Shown here: one piece after another, positions 52,749-61,050 of the stretch | How the letters are laid out: each line of letters opens with the position of its first letter | Numbering within the stretch: position 1 is the first letter of the stretch | Source of the DNA: an uncultured Collinsella sp. | GTDB lineage: Bacteria > Actinomycetota > Coriobacteriia > Coriobacteriales > Coriobacteriaceae | Length of the DNA stretch: 64,000 bases | NCBI GenBank assembly: GCA_902497025.1 | Contig: CABVDJ010000003.1 | Coordinates: forward strand, 1-64,000 | Direction: 5' to 3' | Notes under the pieces: model-generated | Seen by the model: the letters and a program-made list of their open reading frames with translations, nothing else | What the model was told of the DNA's origin: nothing | The model's database searches: none | Program-made: the position numbers and the translations under genes

Positions 52749-53432
52749 ATGGCCGAGAAAACGATTGATATTGCATCGCCGATTCTGTCGCGCAACGAGC
52801 GCCTGGCAGATCAGCTGCGTCAGCGATTTGAACAGACGAACACCTACGTGATCAACGTGCTGTCGAGCCCCGGCTCGGGTAAGACCACCACGATTCTGGG
52901 CACCAACGAGCGCCTGCGTGACAAAGCCGGCCTGCGCTGCGCTGTCATCGAGGGCGATATCGCCTCGGATGTCGACGCCATCACCATGAAGGAAGCCGGC
53001 ATGCCCGCCATCCAGATCAACACGGGCGGCCTGTGCCACCTCGAGGGCAACATGATCATGGAGGCCGTCGATGCCTTCGACCAGGCCGTCGGTCTGGAGA
53101 ACATCGACGTCATCTTTATCGAAAACGTGGGCAACCTGGTCTGCCCGGTCGACTTTGACCTGGGCGAGAACCTGTCCATCATGATTCTCTCGGTGCCCGA
53201 GGGCGACGACAAGCCCATCAAGTACCCGGGCATCTTCCAACACGCCGGCGCGCAGCTGCTCAACAAGGTCGACGTGGCTCCGGCTTTCGATTTTGACATG
53301 GATAGGTATACTAAGACACTCGATGACCTCAATCCGCAGGCGCCGCGGTTTGCCGTGAGCGCGCGCAAGGGCGAGGGCATGGATGCCTGGTGCGATTGGC
53401 TCATCGGGCAGATTGAGCAAGCAAGGGCGTAA
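52749..53432 (+). CDS. hypB: Hydrogenase maturation GTPase HypB
   Basis: The 227-residue GTPase has P-loop NVLSSPGSGKTTTIL near 35-49, EGDIASDVDA, INTGGLCHLEGNMI (metal-binding Cys/His of the G domain), IFIENVGNLVCPVDFDLGE, NKVDVAPAF and a closing SARKGEGMDAWCDWL. It hydrolyses GTP for nickel insertion. It lacks the N-terminal CxxCGC nickel site and His-rich stretch seen in some HypB proteins, so it is of the short type. AAGGAG precedes the ATG. Confidence 0.95.
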   Translation: MAEKTIDIASPILSRNERLADQLRQRFEQTNTYVINVLSSPGSGKTTTILGTNERLRDKAGLRCAVIEGDIASDVDAITMKEAGMPAIQINTGGLCHLEGNMIMEAVDAFDQAVGLENIDVIFIENVGNLVCPVDFDLGENLSIMILSVPEGDDKPIKYPGIFQHAGAQLLNKVDVAPAFDFDMDRYTKTLDDLNPQAPRFAVSARKGEGMDAWCDWLIGQIEQARA

Positions 53433-53486
53433 GTCGGCCGCCATACGGGCGGGCGTAGCCGTAGAGATACGAGATAGGAGCCTCTT

Positions 53487-56078
53487 TTGAAGCTCATCAT
53501 CGCCGAGAAAAACGACGCCGCGCGTCAGATCGCCGAGCGTCTGTCCACGGGCAAACCCAAAAAGGACAAGGTGTACAACACCGCCATCTACCGTTTTGAG
53601 TGGAAGGGCGAGGAGTGCGTGACCATCGGCCTTGCCGGTCACATCCTGGCGCCCGATTTTTGTGACAGCGTGCTGTTCGATAAAAAGCTGGGCTGGTATT
53701 CGGTGACCGAGGACGGCGAAATGCTGCCGGCCGACATGCCCGATGGCCTGGCTCGTCCGCCCTACGACACCAAGCGCAAGCCGTTTCTTGCCGACGGTAT
53801 CTCCATCAAGGGCTGGAAGCTCGAGAGCCTGCCCTATCTCACCTGGGCGCCTGTCATTAAGCTGCCGGCCGAGAAAGAACTCATTCGTTCGCTCAAGAAC
53901 CTCGCTAAAAAGTCCGACAGCGTCATCATCGCCACGGACTTCGATCGCGAGGGCGAGCTGATCGGTTCGGACGCCCTCAACAAGGTGCGCGAGGTCGCGC
54001 CCGACTTGCCGGTTGCCCGCGCCCAGTATTCTTCGTTTACCAAGGCCGAGATCACGCAGGCCTTCGATAATCTTGTCTCGCTCGACCAGAATCTGGCCGA
54101 CGCCGGCGAGAGCCGTCAGCACATCGACCTCATTTGGGGTGCGGTGCTCACGCGCTACCTGACGCTCGCCAAGTTTGGCGGCTTTGGCAACGTGCGCTCC
54201 GCCGGCCGCGTGCAGACGCCGACGCTCGCCCTGGTGGTCGAGCGCGAACGCGAACGCATGGCGTTTGTGCCCGAGGACTATTGGCAGATTCGCGGCATGG
54301 GTGCCGCGCAGGGCGCTGCCGAGGAGGACCGCTTTAAGATTGCGCACAAGACGACGCGTTTTACCGACAAAGATGCTGCCGAGACGGCGTACGGCCACGT
54401 CGACGGCGTTTCGACGGCAACCGTCGCCGCGGTGACCAAGCGCTCCCGCAAGCAGCAGCCGCCCACGCCGTTTGCGACGACCTCGCTGCAGGCTGCCGCC
54501 GCGGCCGAGGGCATCTCGCCTGCGCGTACGATGCGCATCGCCGAGTCCCTCTACATGGCCGGTCTCATCAGCTATCCGCGTGTCGACAACACCGTGTACC
54601 CTGCGACGCTCGATCTGGGCGCCGTGGTGAGCGACCTGGCAAAGATCAACCCGGCGCTGGCGCCCGTGTGCAAAAAGGTACTCGCCGGCCCCATGAAGCC
54701 CACGCGCGGCAAAGTCGAGACCACCGACCACCCGCCCATCTACCCCACGGGCGAAGGCGATCCGTCCACGCTCGATGGCGGCCAGCGCAAGCTCTACGAC
54801 CTCATCGCCCGCCGCTTCCTGGCGACGCTTATGGGTCCCGCGACCATCGAGAATACCAAGCTCGAGCTCGACGTGAACGGCGAGCCGTTCGTGGCTTCGG
54901 GCGATGTGCTCGTGACCCCGGGTTTCCGCGAGGCGTACCCGTACGGACTCAAGCGCGACGAGCAGATGCCGCCGCTGGAGCAGGGCGACACGGTCGACGT
55001 GTTCGACATTAAGCTCGAGGCCAAGCAGACCGAGCCGCCCGCGCGCTACAGCCAGGGCAAGCTCGTGCAGGAGATGGAAAAGCGCGGCCTGGGCACCAAG
55101 TCCACGCGCGCGAGCATCATCGAGCGCCTGTACGCCGTGCGCTACCTCAAAAACGATCCCGTTGAGCCGAGCCAGCTGGGCATCGCCATCATCGACGCGC
55201 TGACGCAGTTTGCCCCGCGCATCACGAGCCCCGATATGACCAGCGAGCTCGACGGCGACATGACTCGCGTCGAGCGCGGCGAGGACACCGAAGAGCATGT
55301 CGTGACGCACTCGCGTGCGCTGCTGGCCGGCGTGCTCGACGAGCTGCTCAAGCATACGCAGGAGCTCGGCGACGCCATCAGCGACGCCGTCACGGCTGAT
55401 GCGCGCGTGGGCGCCTGCCCCAAGTGCGGCAAGGACCTGGTTATGAAGACGAGCGCCAAGACCCGTGGCAGCTTCATTGGCTGCATGGGCTGGCCCGACT
55501 GCGACGTGACCTATCCGGTGCCGAGCGGCGTCAAGGTGAGCCCGCTCGAGGGCGAGGCCGCCGTGTGCCCCGAATGCGGTGCGCCGCGCATCAAGTGTCA
55601 GCCGTTCCGCCAGAAGGCTTTCGAGATCTGCGTGAACCCGACGTGCCCCACCAACTACGAGCCCGACCTTAAAGTGGGCGAGTGCAAGGTGTGTGCCGAG
55701 GCCGGACGCCATGGCGACCTGATCGCGCACAAGAGCGAGAAGAGCGGCAAGCGCTTTATCCGCTGCACCAACTACGATGACTGCGGCGTGAGCTATCCGC
55801 TGCCGGCGCGTGGCAAGCTCGAGGCGACGGGCGAGACCTGTCCCGAGTGCGGCGCCCCCATCGTGGTGGTCAACACGGCGCGCGGTCCGTGGCGTATCTG
55901 CGTCAACATGGACTGCCCGACCAAGGAGAAGAAGCCCGCCCGCGGCCGCAAGACTACGACCAAGACGAGCGCGGCGAAGAAGACGACCGCTGCGAAGAAG
56001 ACTTCGACGGCGAAAAAGTCGACTGCCAAGAAGTCGACCACCAAGAAGACGACGGCCAAGAAGGCCGCCGACAAGTAA
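53487..56078 (+). CDS. topA: Type IA DNA topoisomerase (archaeal-type topoisomerase I)
   Basis: The 863-residue enzyme relaxes negative supercoils. It has the Toprim start KLIIAEKNDAARQIAERLS and ATDFDREGELIG, the cap region FGNVRSAGRVQTPTLALVVE and the active-site Tyr in GLISYPRVDNTVYP near 356. The C-terminus carries four zinc-finger-like Cys sets (CPKCGKDL...C, CPECGAPR...C, CKVCAEAG...C, CPECGAPI...C) and ends in a Lys/Thr/Ala tail of about 45 residues rich in KKTT and KKST. The Toprim and overall layout resemble archaeal topoisomerase I/bacterial topoisomerase III more than E. coli TopA. The start is TTG 53487, six bases after AGGAG. A strong terminator follows. Confidence 0.92.
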   Translation: MKLIIAEKNDAARQIAERLSTGKPKKDKVYNTAIYRFEWKGEECVTIGLAGHILAPDFCDSVLFDKKLGWYSVTEDGEMLPADMPDGLARPPYDTKRKPFLADGISIKGWKLESLPYLTWAPVIKLPAEKELIRSLKNLAKKSDSVIIATDFDREGELIGSDALNKVREVAPDLPVARAQYSSFTKAEITQAFDNLVSLDQNLADAGESRQHIDLIWGAVLTRYLTLAKFGGFGNVRSAGRVQTPTLALVVERERERMAFVPEDYWQIRGMGAAQGAAEEDRFKIAHKTTRFTDKDAAETAYGHVDGVSTATVAAVTKRSRKQQPPTPFATTSLQAAAAAEGISPARTMRIAESLYMAGLISYPRVDNTVYPATLDLGAVVSDLAKINPALAPVCKKVLAGPMKPTRGKVETTDHPPIYPTGEGDPSTLDGGQRKLYDLIARRFLATLMGPATIENTKLELDVNGEPFVASGDVLVTPGFREAYPYGLKRDEQMPPLEQGDTVDVFDIKLEAKQTEPPARYSQGKLVQEMEKRGLGTKSTRASIIERLYAVRYLKNDPVEPSQLGIAIIDALTQFAPRITSPDMTSELDGDMTRVERGEDTEEHVVTHSRALLAGVLDELLKHTQELGDAISDAVTADARVGACPKCGKDLVMKTSAKTRGSFIGCMGWPDCDVTYPVPSGVKVSPLEGEAAVCPECGAPRIKCQPFRQKAFEICVNPTCPTNYEPDLKVGECKVCAEAGRHGDLIAHKSEKSGKRFIRCTNYDDCGVSYPLPARGKLEATGETCPECGAPIVVVNTARGPWRICVNMDCPTKEKKPARGRKTTTKTSAAKKTTAAKKTSTAKKSTAKKSTTKKTTAKKAADK

Positions 56079-56100
56079 CGGCGCAGTCGAAACAATGCCC

Positions 56101-56142
56101 AAAAAAACGAGCGAGGGTCTCATGATCCTCGCTCGTTTTTTT
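56101..56142. terminator. Strong bidirectional terminator
   Basis: AAAAAAACGAGCGAGG (56101-56116) pairs perfectly with CCTCGCTCGTTTTTTT (56127-56142). A and T runs on both sides suit both the topoisomerase gene and the opposing gene. Confidence 0.95.
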
Positions 56143-56144
56143 GA

Positions 56145-56203
56145 CCGGCAGTTAGGGACGTTCCTTTTTCTGCCGGCAGTTTAGGAACGTCCCTAACTGC
56201 CGG
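56145..56203. repeat. Perfect 21-bp inverted repeat (CTGCCGGCAG family, copy 2)
   Basis: CCGGCAGTTAGGGACGTTCC followed by T (56145-56165) is the exact reverse complement of 56183-56203. The segment 56170-56201 also matches 22198-22229. It sits between the terminator and the end of the zinc-ribbon gene. Confidence 0.8.
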
Positions 56204-56221
56204 CTCGGGAACGACAAAGCG

Positions 56222-57205
56222 CTAGTTCACCTCGACAGGCTTGGCGCCGGGATAGCGCTCCTCAAAGTCTAGGCGGTACTTATTGTCATTGGTGCCCGCC
56301 ACGTTGTCGCGCGACAGCGGCGCCACGATCTCATTCTTGTGGTCCGCAGGCTTGGCGTATTTCAGGCTGATCTCCCAGGCATCACAGATTGCGTCAATGC
56401 GGTGATCCAGGTCGTCGTACAGGGCGATGATGTCCTTCCAGGAGCTGTAGTTCTTGGAGCTTGTCGGGACGTCCAGGTCCTCGACGATGTCGTAATACTG
56501 CTCGATGGTGTCCTCCGTGCGCTCGGCGACGTCGGCGAGATTTTGACGGGTGGTTCGATCCTCTTCCAGATAGCTGCCGTTGAAGTTCTGCGCGCAGCCA
56601 CGGACCTGGCTGTCGAGATCTTCGAGCAGGTCGTAGTATTCGCTCAGGCGACGGTAGAGGTTCTGCTCGGAGAGCGTTGCTTCGCCGCCATCCTCGTCGT
56701 CATCGTCATCATCGTCGTACAGGCTGTTGGGATCGCCGAGAGGCTTTAGGTCATCGTCGTCGACGTCATGGTGCAGCTTAACTACCTCGGCAGTCGCCTG
56801 CGTGGCGGCGTTGTCGAACGGTCTGATTGCAAAGAAGATGACCAGGGCGATGATGATCGCCACCAGCACAACGATAACGGCGATAAGCGGCCCGGTGCCG
56901 CTCTTTTTGGGAGCGGGGGTCTGTGGCGAAGTGGGCGCGTATGCGGGAGCCGGCTGCTGTTGGGGCGAGCCGCTCGCGACGGGTATGCGCTGCGTGGTCT
57001 CGACGGCCTCGGTCCTTGCGGCGGGGTCGGGGCTATAGGCGAGGGGGTCGTCCGCCTTGGCTTGCGGCGTATCAAGGGAGCCGGTCTGCTCAAAAGCGGG
57101 CTGGCTATCGCTCGCGGCTGTTTGCTCAACGGGTGCACCGCACGAGGTGCAGAACTTGGCATCATCTGCAAGAAGCTTGCCGCACGAGGCGCAATACCGA
57201 GACAT
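56222..57205 (-). CDS. Zinc-ribbon membrane protein with acidic extracellular region
   Basis: The 327-residue protein starts with a zinc ribbon (YCASCGKLLADDAKFCTSCG, two CxxC pairs), followed by a Pro/Gln/Ala-rich linker, one membrane helix near 110-132 (PLIAVIVVLVAIIIALVIFF) and an outside domain. That domain begins with an acidic stretch (DDDDDDDEDGGE) and is then helical (YRRLSEYYDLLEDLDSQV and similar). Proteins with this layout are common in Actinobacteria and Firmicutes and mostly uncharacterised. AAAGGAG precedes ATG 57205; the upstream ATG at 57223 overlaps that site. Perfect inverted repeats flank the gene on both sides. Confidence 0.8.
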   Translation of the reverse strand: MSRYCASCGKLLADDAKFCTSCGAPVEQTAASDSQPAFEQTGSLDTPQAKADDPLAYSPDPAARTEAVETTQRIPVASGSPQQQPAPAYAPTSPQTPAPKKSGTGPLIAVIVVLVAIIIALVIFFAIRPFDNAATQATAEVVKLHHDVDDDDLKPLGDPNSLYDDDDDDDEDGGEATLSEQNLYRRLSEYYDLLEDLDSQVRGCAQNFNGSYLEEDRTTRQNLADVAERTEDTIEQYYDIVEDLDVPTSSKNYSSWKDIIALYDDLDHRIDAICDAWEISLKYAKPADHKNEIVAPLSRDNVAGTNDNKYRLDFEERYPGAKPVEVN

Positions 57206-57274
57206 TGCCACTCCTTTCGCCACATTTCAATGCAATACGACGATTATACCCAGCATCCAAAATTCCCCATCATA

Positions 57275-57341
57275 AGTTGCGGTGAAATAGGGACTGTTTG
57301 GCGGTCTCAGAGCTTCAATCAGTCCCTATTTCACCGCAACT
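57275..57341. repeat. Perfect 21-bp inverted repeat upstream of the zinc-ribbon gene
   Basis: AGTTGCGGTGAAATAGGGAC with T (57275-57295) is the exact reverse complement of 57321-57341, around a 25-base loop. It lies between the divergent zinc-ribbon and tmk genes. The inner end TAGGGAC recurs in the repeat at 56145-56203. Confidence 0.8.
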
Positions 57342-57444
57342 TTGGAAAGACGCCTTTAGCCATTGGGGACGCGCCGAGCACTGGGGTATCATGGCTTGGT
57401 TGATATATCTGCATTTACGCGCCTTGTAGGAAGGGGCTGCGCCC

Positions 57445-58128
57445 ATGGCTTTTGAGCCTGCTCAACATAGCTTTATCACGCTCGAGGGCGTCGACGGTGC
57501 CGGCAAGTCCACGCAGGCGCGCCTGCTTGCCCGCGCGCTCGACCTTGCCGGCTACCAGGTTGTGACCCTGCGTGAGCCGGGCGGCACTGCCATCAGCGAA
57601 AAGATTCGCGCCCTGCTGCTCGACCCTGCCAACACGACGATGGGCGATACCTGCGAGCTGTTGCTCTACGAGGCTGCGCGTGCCCAGCTGGTGCACGAGG
57701 TCATCGCGCCCGCCCTCGCTGCCGGCAAGGTGGTCCTGTGCGATCGCTTCTACGATTCCACGACCTGCTACCAGGCATTTGCCGACGGCCTCGATCGCCA
57801 GATGGTGCGCGACGCCAACAACCTGGCCGTCGCGGGAACGCACCCGGCGCTCACGCTCGTCTACCACATCACGCCCGAGCAGGCGGCGCTGCGCATGGCA
57901 GCCCGTGGCGCGGCAGATCGCATGGAGGCTAAGGGTATGGCATTCCAGGAGCGTGTCTACGAGGGGTTTTGCGCAATTGCTGCCGAGGAGCCAGACCGCG
58001 TAAAGCTCATCGACGCCACCGCGACCGTCGAGGAAGTCTTCGGGAAGACGGTCGAGCAGGTTCGCGCGTACGGTCTCGACATTCCGCGGGAAGCCGTTGC
58101 CGCCGCGCTTGCCAAGGAGGCCGAGTAA
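57445..58128 (+). CDS. tmk: Thymidylate kinase
   Basis: The 227-residue enzyme phosphorylates dTMP to dTDP. It has P-loop ITLEGVDGAGKSTQARLLAR, TLREPGGTAISEKIRALLLD (the DR/E-x-G region), LCDRFYDSTTCYQ and a LID region rich in Arg (RMAARGAADRMEAKG). AAGGGG lies upstream of the ATG, and GGGTATCAT at 57384-57392 looks like a -10 area. It opens a cluster with holB and ricT, a combination conserved in many Gram-positive bacteria. Confidence 0.95.
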   Translation: MAFEPAQHSFITLEGVDGAGKSTQARLLARALDLAGYQVVTLREPGGTAISEKIRALLLDPANTTMGDTCELLLYEAARAQLVHEVIAPALAAGKVVLCDRFYDSTTCYQAFADGLDRQMVRDANNLAVAGTHPALTLVYHITPEQAALRMAARGAADRMEAKGMAFQERVYEGFCAIAAEEPDRVKLIDATATVEEVFGKTVEQVRAYGLDIPREAVAAALAKEAE

Positions 58129-58129
58129 C

Positions 58130-59257
58130 ATGGCCCCCGCTCAGGCAAGCCTGCTGGCCAAGCTCGACACCCAAGAGCGCGTGCGTGACTTTTTGACCAA
58201 TGCCGTCGCTAGCGGTCGCGCATCGCACGCCTACCTGTTTTTGGGCGCTCCCGGCGCGGGCAAGCTCGACGCCGCGTGGGCGCTCGCCCAAGCCTTCCTG
58301 TGCGAGCAGGACGGCTTGGGCGCATGCGACAGCTGCGTGCGCTTCTCTCGGCATACGCATCCCGACGTGCACTATTACACGCCCGAGAGCGCCACGGGTT
58401 ACCTCATCGCCCAGACCCGCGAGCTGCTCGATGACGTGCCGCTGGCGCCCATCCGCGCCAAGGCAAAGGTCTACATCATCGACCGTGCCGAGCAGCTGCG
58501 CGCCAATACCGCCAACGCGCTGCTCAAAACGCTCGAGGAGCCGCCCGAGGGCGTCATGTTCATCCTGTTGGGTACCTCGGCCGACGTGATGCTGCCCACT
58601 ATCGTGAGTCGTTGCCAGTGCGTGCCGTTTCGGCTGGTATCGCCCGCCGTCGCCGCGCAGGCCGTGAGCCGCGCCACCGGTCAGGACCCTGCGCGTTGCC
58701 GCATGGCGGTCGCCGTGGCGGGAAGCCCCACACGCGGCATCGAGTTTCTTAAGAGCGCCGAGCGCCAAGACGCCCGCCGTCAGATGGTCCGTGCCATCGA
58801 CTCACTCATTGCCGCCGACGAGGCCGACGTGCTCAGTCGCGCCAAGTCGCTCATCGTCGCCGTTAAGGCGCCGCTCGCCGAGGTCAAGTCCACGCAGGAA
58901 AAGGTACTCGAGCAAAACGCCGACTACCTGTCGCGTGGAGCATTGAAGCAGCTTGAGGACCGCAACAAGCGCGAACTCAACGCGCGCGAGCGTTCGGGTA
59001 TCATGGAAGCGCTGGCGAGCGCGCGGACGCTCATGCGCGACGTGCTGCTGACACTTCAGGACGAGGCAGCCGACGTGGTGAACGAGGATGTGCGCGACAC
59101 GATCGGTCGGCTTGCCGCCGCGACCAATGTTGCGGGTGCCACCCAGGCGCTCGAGGCGGTCGCGACCGCCGAGCGCAACATCGCCAGAAACGTTACTCCC
59201 CAGCTGGCCATCGAGGTCATGCTGTTCGATATCAGGAAGGCACTGAAATGCCGTTAG
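58130..59257 (+). CDS. holB: DNA polymerase III delta-prime subunit
   Basis: The 375-residue clamp-loader subunit has AYLFLGAPGAGKLDAAWALA, in which the Walker A Thr/Ser is replaced by Leu, consistent with a subunit that does not hydrolyse ATP. It also has a zinc region (CEQDGLGACDSCVRF then HTHPDVH), KVYIIDRAEQLRANTANALL, KTLEEPPEGVMFILL and VSRCQCVPF. The ATG at 58130 lies one base after the tmk stop and has GGAGG inside tmk; longer readings start within tmk. It overlaps ricT by 10 bases. Confidence 0.93.
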   Translation: MAPAQASLLAKLDTQERVRDFLTNAVASGRASHAYLFLGAPGAGKLDAAWALAQAFLCEQDGLGACDSCVRFSRHTHPDVHYYTPESATGYLIAQTRELLDDVPLAPIRAKAKVYIIDRAEQLRANTANALLKTLEEPPEGVMFILLGTSADVMLPTIVSRCQCVPFRLVSPAVAAQAVSRATGQDPARCRMAVAVAGSPTRGIEFLKSAERQDARRQMVRAIDSLIAADEADVLSRAKSLIVAVKAPLAEVKSTQEKVLEQNADYLSRGALKQLEDRNKRELNARERSGIMEALASARTLMRDVLLTLQDEAADVVNEDVRDTIGRLAAATNVAGATQALEAVATAERNIARNVTPQLAIEVMLFDIRKALKCR

Positions 59258-60948
59258 TCGTACCCGTTAAGTTTACCTACGCCTCGCGCGACCTGTGGTT
59301 TGACCCGCAGGACCTGGATATCCTCGAGGCCGATTATGCCATTTGCTCCACCGAGCGCGGAACCGAGATCGGCTTGGTCACGGCCGATCCCTTCGAGGTG
59401 CCGCAAGACGAGATCGGTCAGCCGCTCAAGCCCGTGCTGCGCGTGGCGAGCGACATCGACCTGCAGCTTGCCGACGATCTTGCCATCCAGGGCGACGAGG
59501 CGATGGTCGATTTCCGCCGTCTGGTCAAAGAGCTCGACCTCGAGATGAAGCCGGTCGGCGTCGAGTACCTGTTTGGCGGCGAGAAGGCCGTGTTCTACTT
59601 TGCGGCCGAGGAGCGCGTCGATTTTCGTCAGCTCGTCAAGGACCTGTCCTCGACGCTGCACATTCGCGTTGACATGCGCCAGATCGGCGTGCGCGACGAG
59701 ACTCGCCTGGTGGGCGGCTATGCCCAGTGCGGCCAGGAGCTCTGTTGCACGCGCTTTGGCGGACAGTTTGAGCCCGTCTCGATCCGCATGGCAAAAGAGC
59801 AGGACCTGCCGCTCAATTCCTCCAAGATCAGCGGCGTGTGCGGCCGCCTGATGTGCTGCCTGCGCTACGAGTTCGAGGCCTACAAGGACTTTAAGAGCCG
59901 CGCGCCCAAAAAGAAGACGCTCATCGATACGCCGCTCGGCAAGGCGCGTATTCAGGAATATGACACGCCGCGTGAGCAGCTGGTGCTGCGCCTGGAGAAC
60001 GGCAAGGTCTTTAAGGTCAACCTGGCCGATATGACCTGCTCGGAGGGCTGCAAAAAGAAGGCCGCCGAGCAGGGCTGCAACTGCCGCCCCGACTGCGTGA
60101 CGCGCGACGTGCTCGAGCGCATCGAGTCGCCCGAGATGCGCCTGGCGCTCATGGAGCTCGACCGCGAGAACGGCGTCGACGTGGGCGATGGCCTGTCGAG
60201 CGCCGACCGTCTGGCCGGTACGTCGATGCCCAAGCGCCGTCGTCGCGATGCTGAATCCGATGCTCGCGCCGGTCAGGGGCAGGGCGAGGGTCGTGGCCGC
60301 GGAAAGGGCCGTGGCAATGCCGCAACGCCTGAGGCCGAGGAGGCCGCCGGTGGCCGTCGTCGTCGCAAGCGCGCGGGCTCGGGCGATGTTGGCGAGGCTG
60401 CAGCTGCAGACAAGAACTCCTCCCGCGAGCGCGAGGTTCAGCAGCCCCAGCAGCAGAATCGCGGCGGTGGCATGAACCCCACGCGCCGTCGCCGCCGTCA
60501 CCTGTCGAGCGAGGAGCGCGAGGATGCCTTCCGCGCGGCAGCTGCTCGCGAGGCTGGTGCCGCTTCCAAGGGTCCCTCGGGTTCCGATGCGCCTGCCGAC
60601 AAGGGCGGCAAGTCACGTGGCGAGGATGAGCGCGCGCCGCGTCCGCGCCGTCGCCATTCCTCGGGCACGCAACAGAAGCCCTCAGTGCCCTCCGTTGCCG
60701 ATCAGGTCTCGGATGGCGAGGTCAAGGTCACGCGCCGTCGTCCCGGAGATGGCGGGGGAGCGGCTGCTAAGGCTTCGCGTGGCGCCGCTCGCGACGAGCG
60801 CGAGCCGCGCGAGGATCGCGGTGGCGAGGGCTCGGCCGACCAGGGCCAAAAGCGCCGTCGCCGTCGCCGTTCCCGCAAGCCGCGCCAGGATGGTGGCGAG
60901 GGCTCGACCCCGTCTTCGTCTGCACCACAACCGCCCGCCGGCGAATAA
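59248..60948 (+). CDS. ricT: PSP1-domain protein RicT (YaaT) with long disordered tail
   Basis: The 566-residue protein contains a complete PSP1 domain in its first 280 residues: VKFTYASRDLWFDPQDLD, VKELDLEMKPVGVEYLFG, YFAAEERVDFRQLVKDLSST, and the Cys-rich CGQELCCTRFGGQFEPVSIR, then SGVCGRLMCCLRYEFEAY. In Bacillus, RicT works with RicA and RicF, binds iron-sulfur clusters and helps RNase Y process mRNA. Normal RicT ends near residue 280; here a further 280 residues follow, rich in Arg, Gly, Gln, Ala and Asp (GRGRGKGRG, RRRRHLSSEERED, KRRRRRRSRKPRQ). The tail is probably disordered and may bind RNA. It overlaps holB, which supports the start. Confidence 0.9.
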   Translation: MPLVVPVKFTYASRDLWFDPQDLDILEADYAICSTERGTEIGLVTADPFEVPQDEIGQPLKPVLRVASDIDLQLADDLAIQGDEAMVDFRRLVKELDLEMKPVGVEYLFGGEKAVFYFAAEERVDFRQLVKDLSSTLHIRVDMRQIGVRDETRLVGGYAQCGQELCCTRFGGQFEPVSIRMAKEQDLPLNSSKISGVCGRLMCCLRYEFEAYKDFKSRAPKKKTLIDTPLGKARIQEYDTPREQLVLRLENGKVFKVNLADMTCSEGCKKKAAEQGCNCRPDCVTRDVLERIESPEMRLALMELDRENGVDVGDGLSSADRLAGTSMPKRRRRDAESDARAGQGQGEGRGRGKGRGNAATPEAEEAAGGRRRRKRAGSGDVGEAAAADKNSSREREVQQPQQQNRGGGMNPTRRRRRHLSSEEREDAFRAAAAREAGAASKGPSGSDAPADKGGKSRGEDERAPRPRRRHSSGTQQKPSVPSVADQVSDGEVKVTRRRPGDGGGAAAKASRGAARDEREPREDRGGEGSADQGQKRRRRRRSRKPRQDGGEGSTPSSSAPQPPAGE

Positions 60949-61011
60949 CGCCCGCGAGCGGATTTTGCTCGCCTTGCCCCGAGCGCATCGGGGTATCATA
61001 GCGCTGAATCA

Positions 61012-61047
61012 ACAACCCTCCCTGCGACCGAACGTAGGGAGGGTTGT
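61012..61047 (+). promoter_or_regulatory. Hairpin covering the comFC ribosome binding site
   Basis: ACAACCCTCCCT (61012-61023) pairs perfectly with AGGGAGGGTTGT (61036-61047), which contains the AGGGAGG ribosome site of the next gene. A GGGTATCAT box (60990-60998) just upstream may be its -10 region. The stem would hide the ribosome site; no proper T run makes a terminator less likely. Confidence 0.6.
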
Positions 61048-61050
61048 GTC

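Noticed and set aside
52743..56123. Very long open frame (1126 codons) on the minus strand opposite hypB and topA
   Set aside because: It is a shadow of high-GC codon use in two real genes with strong family motifs on the plus strand; its own translation is low-complexity and lacks domains.
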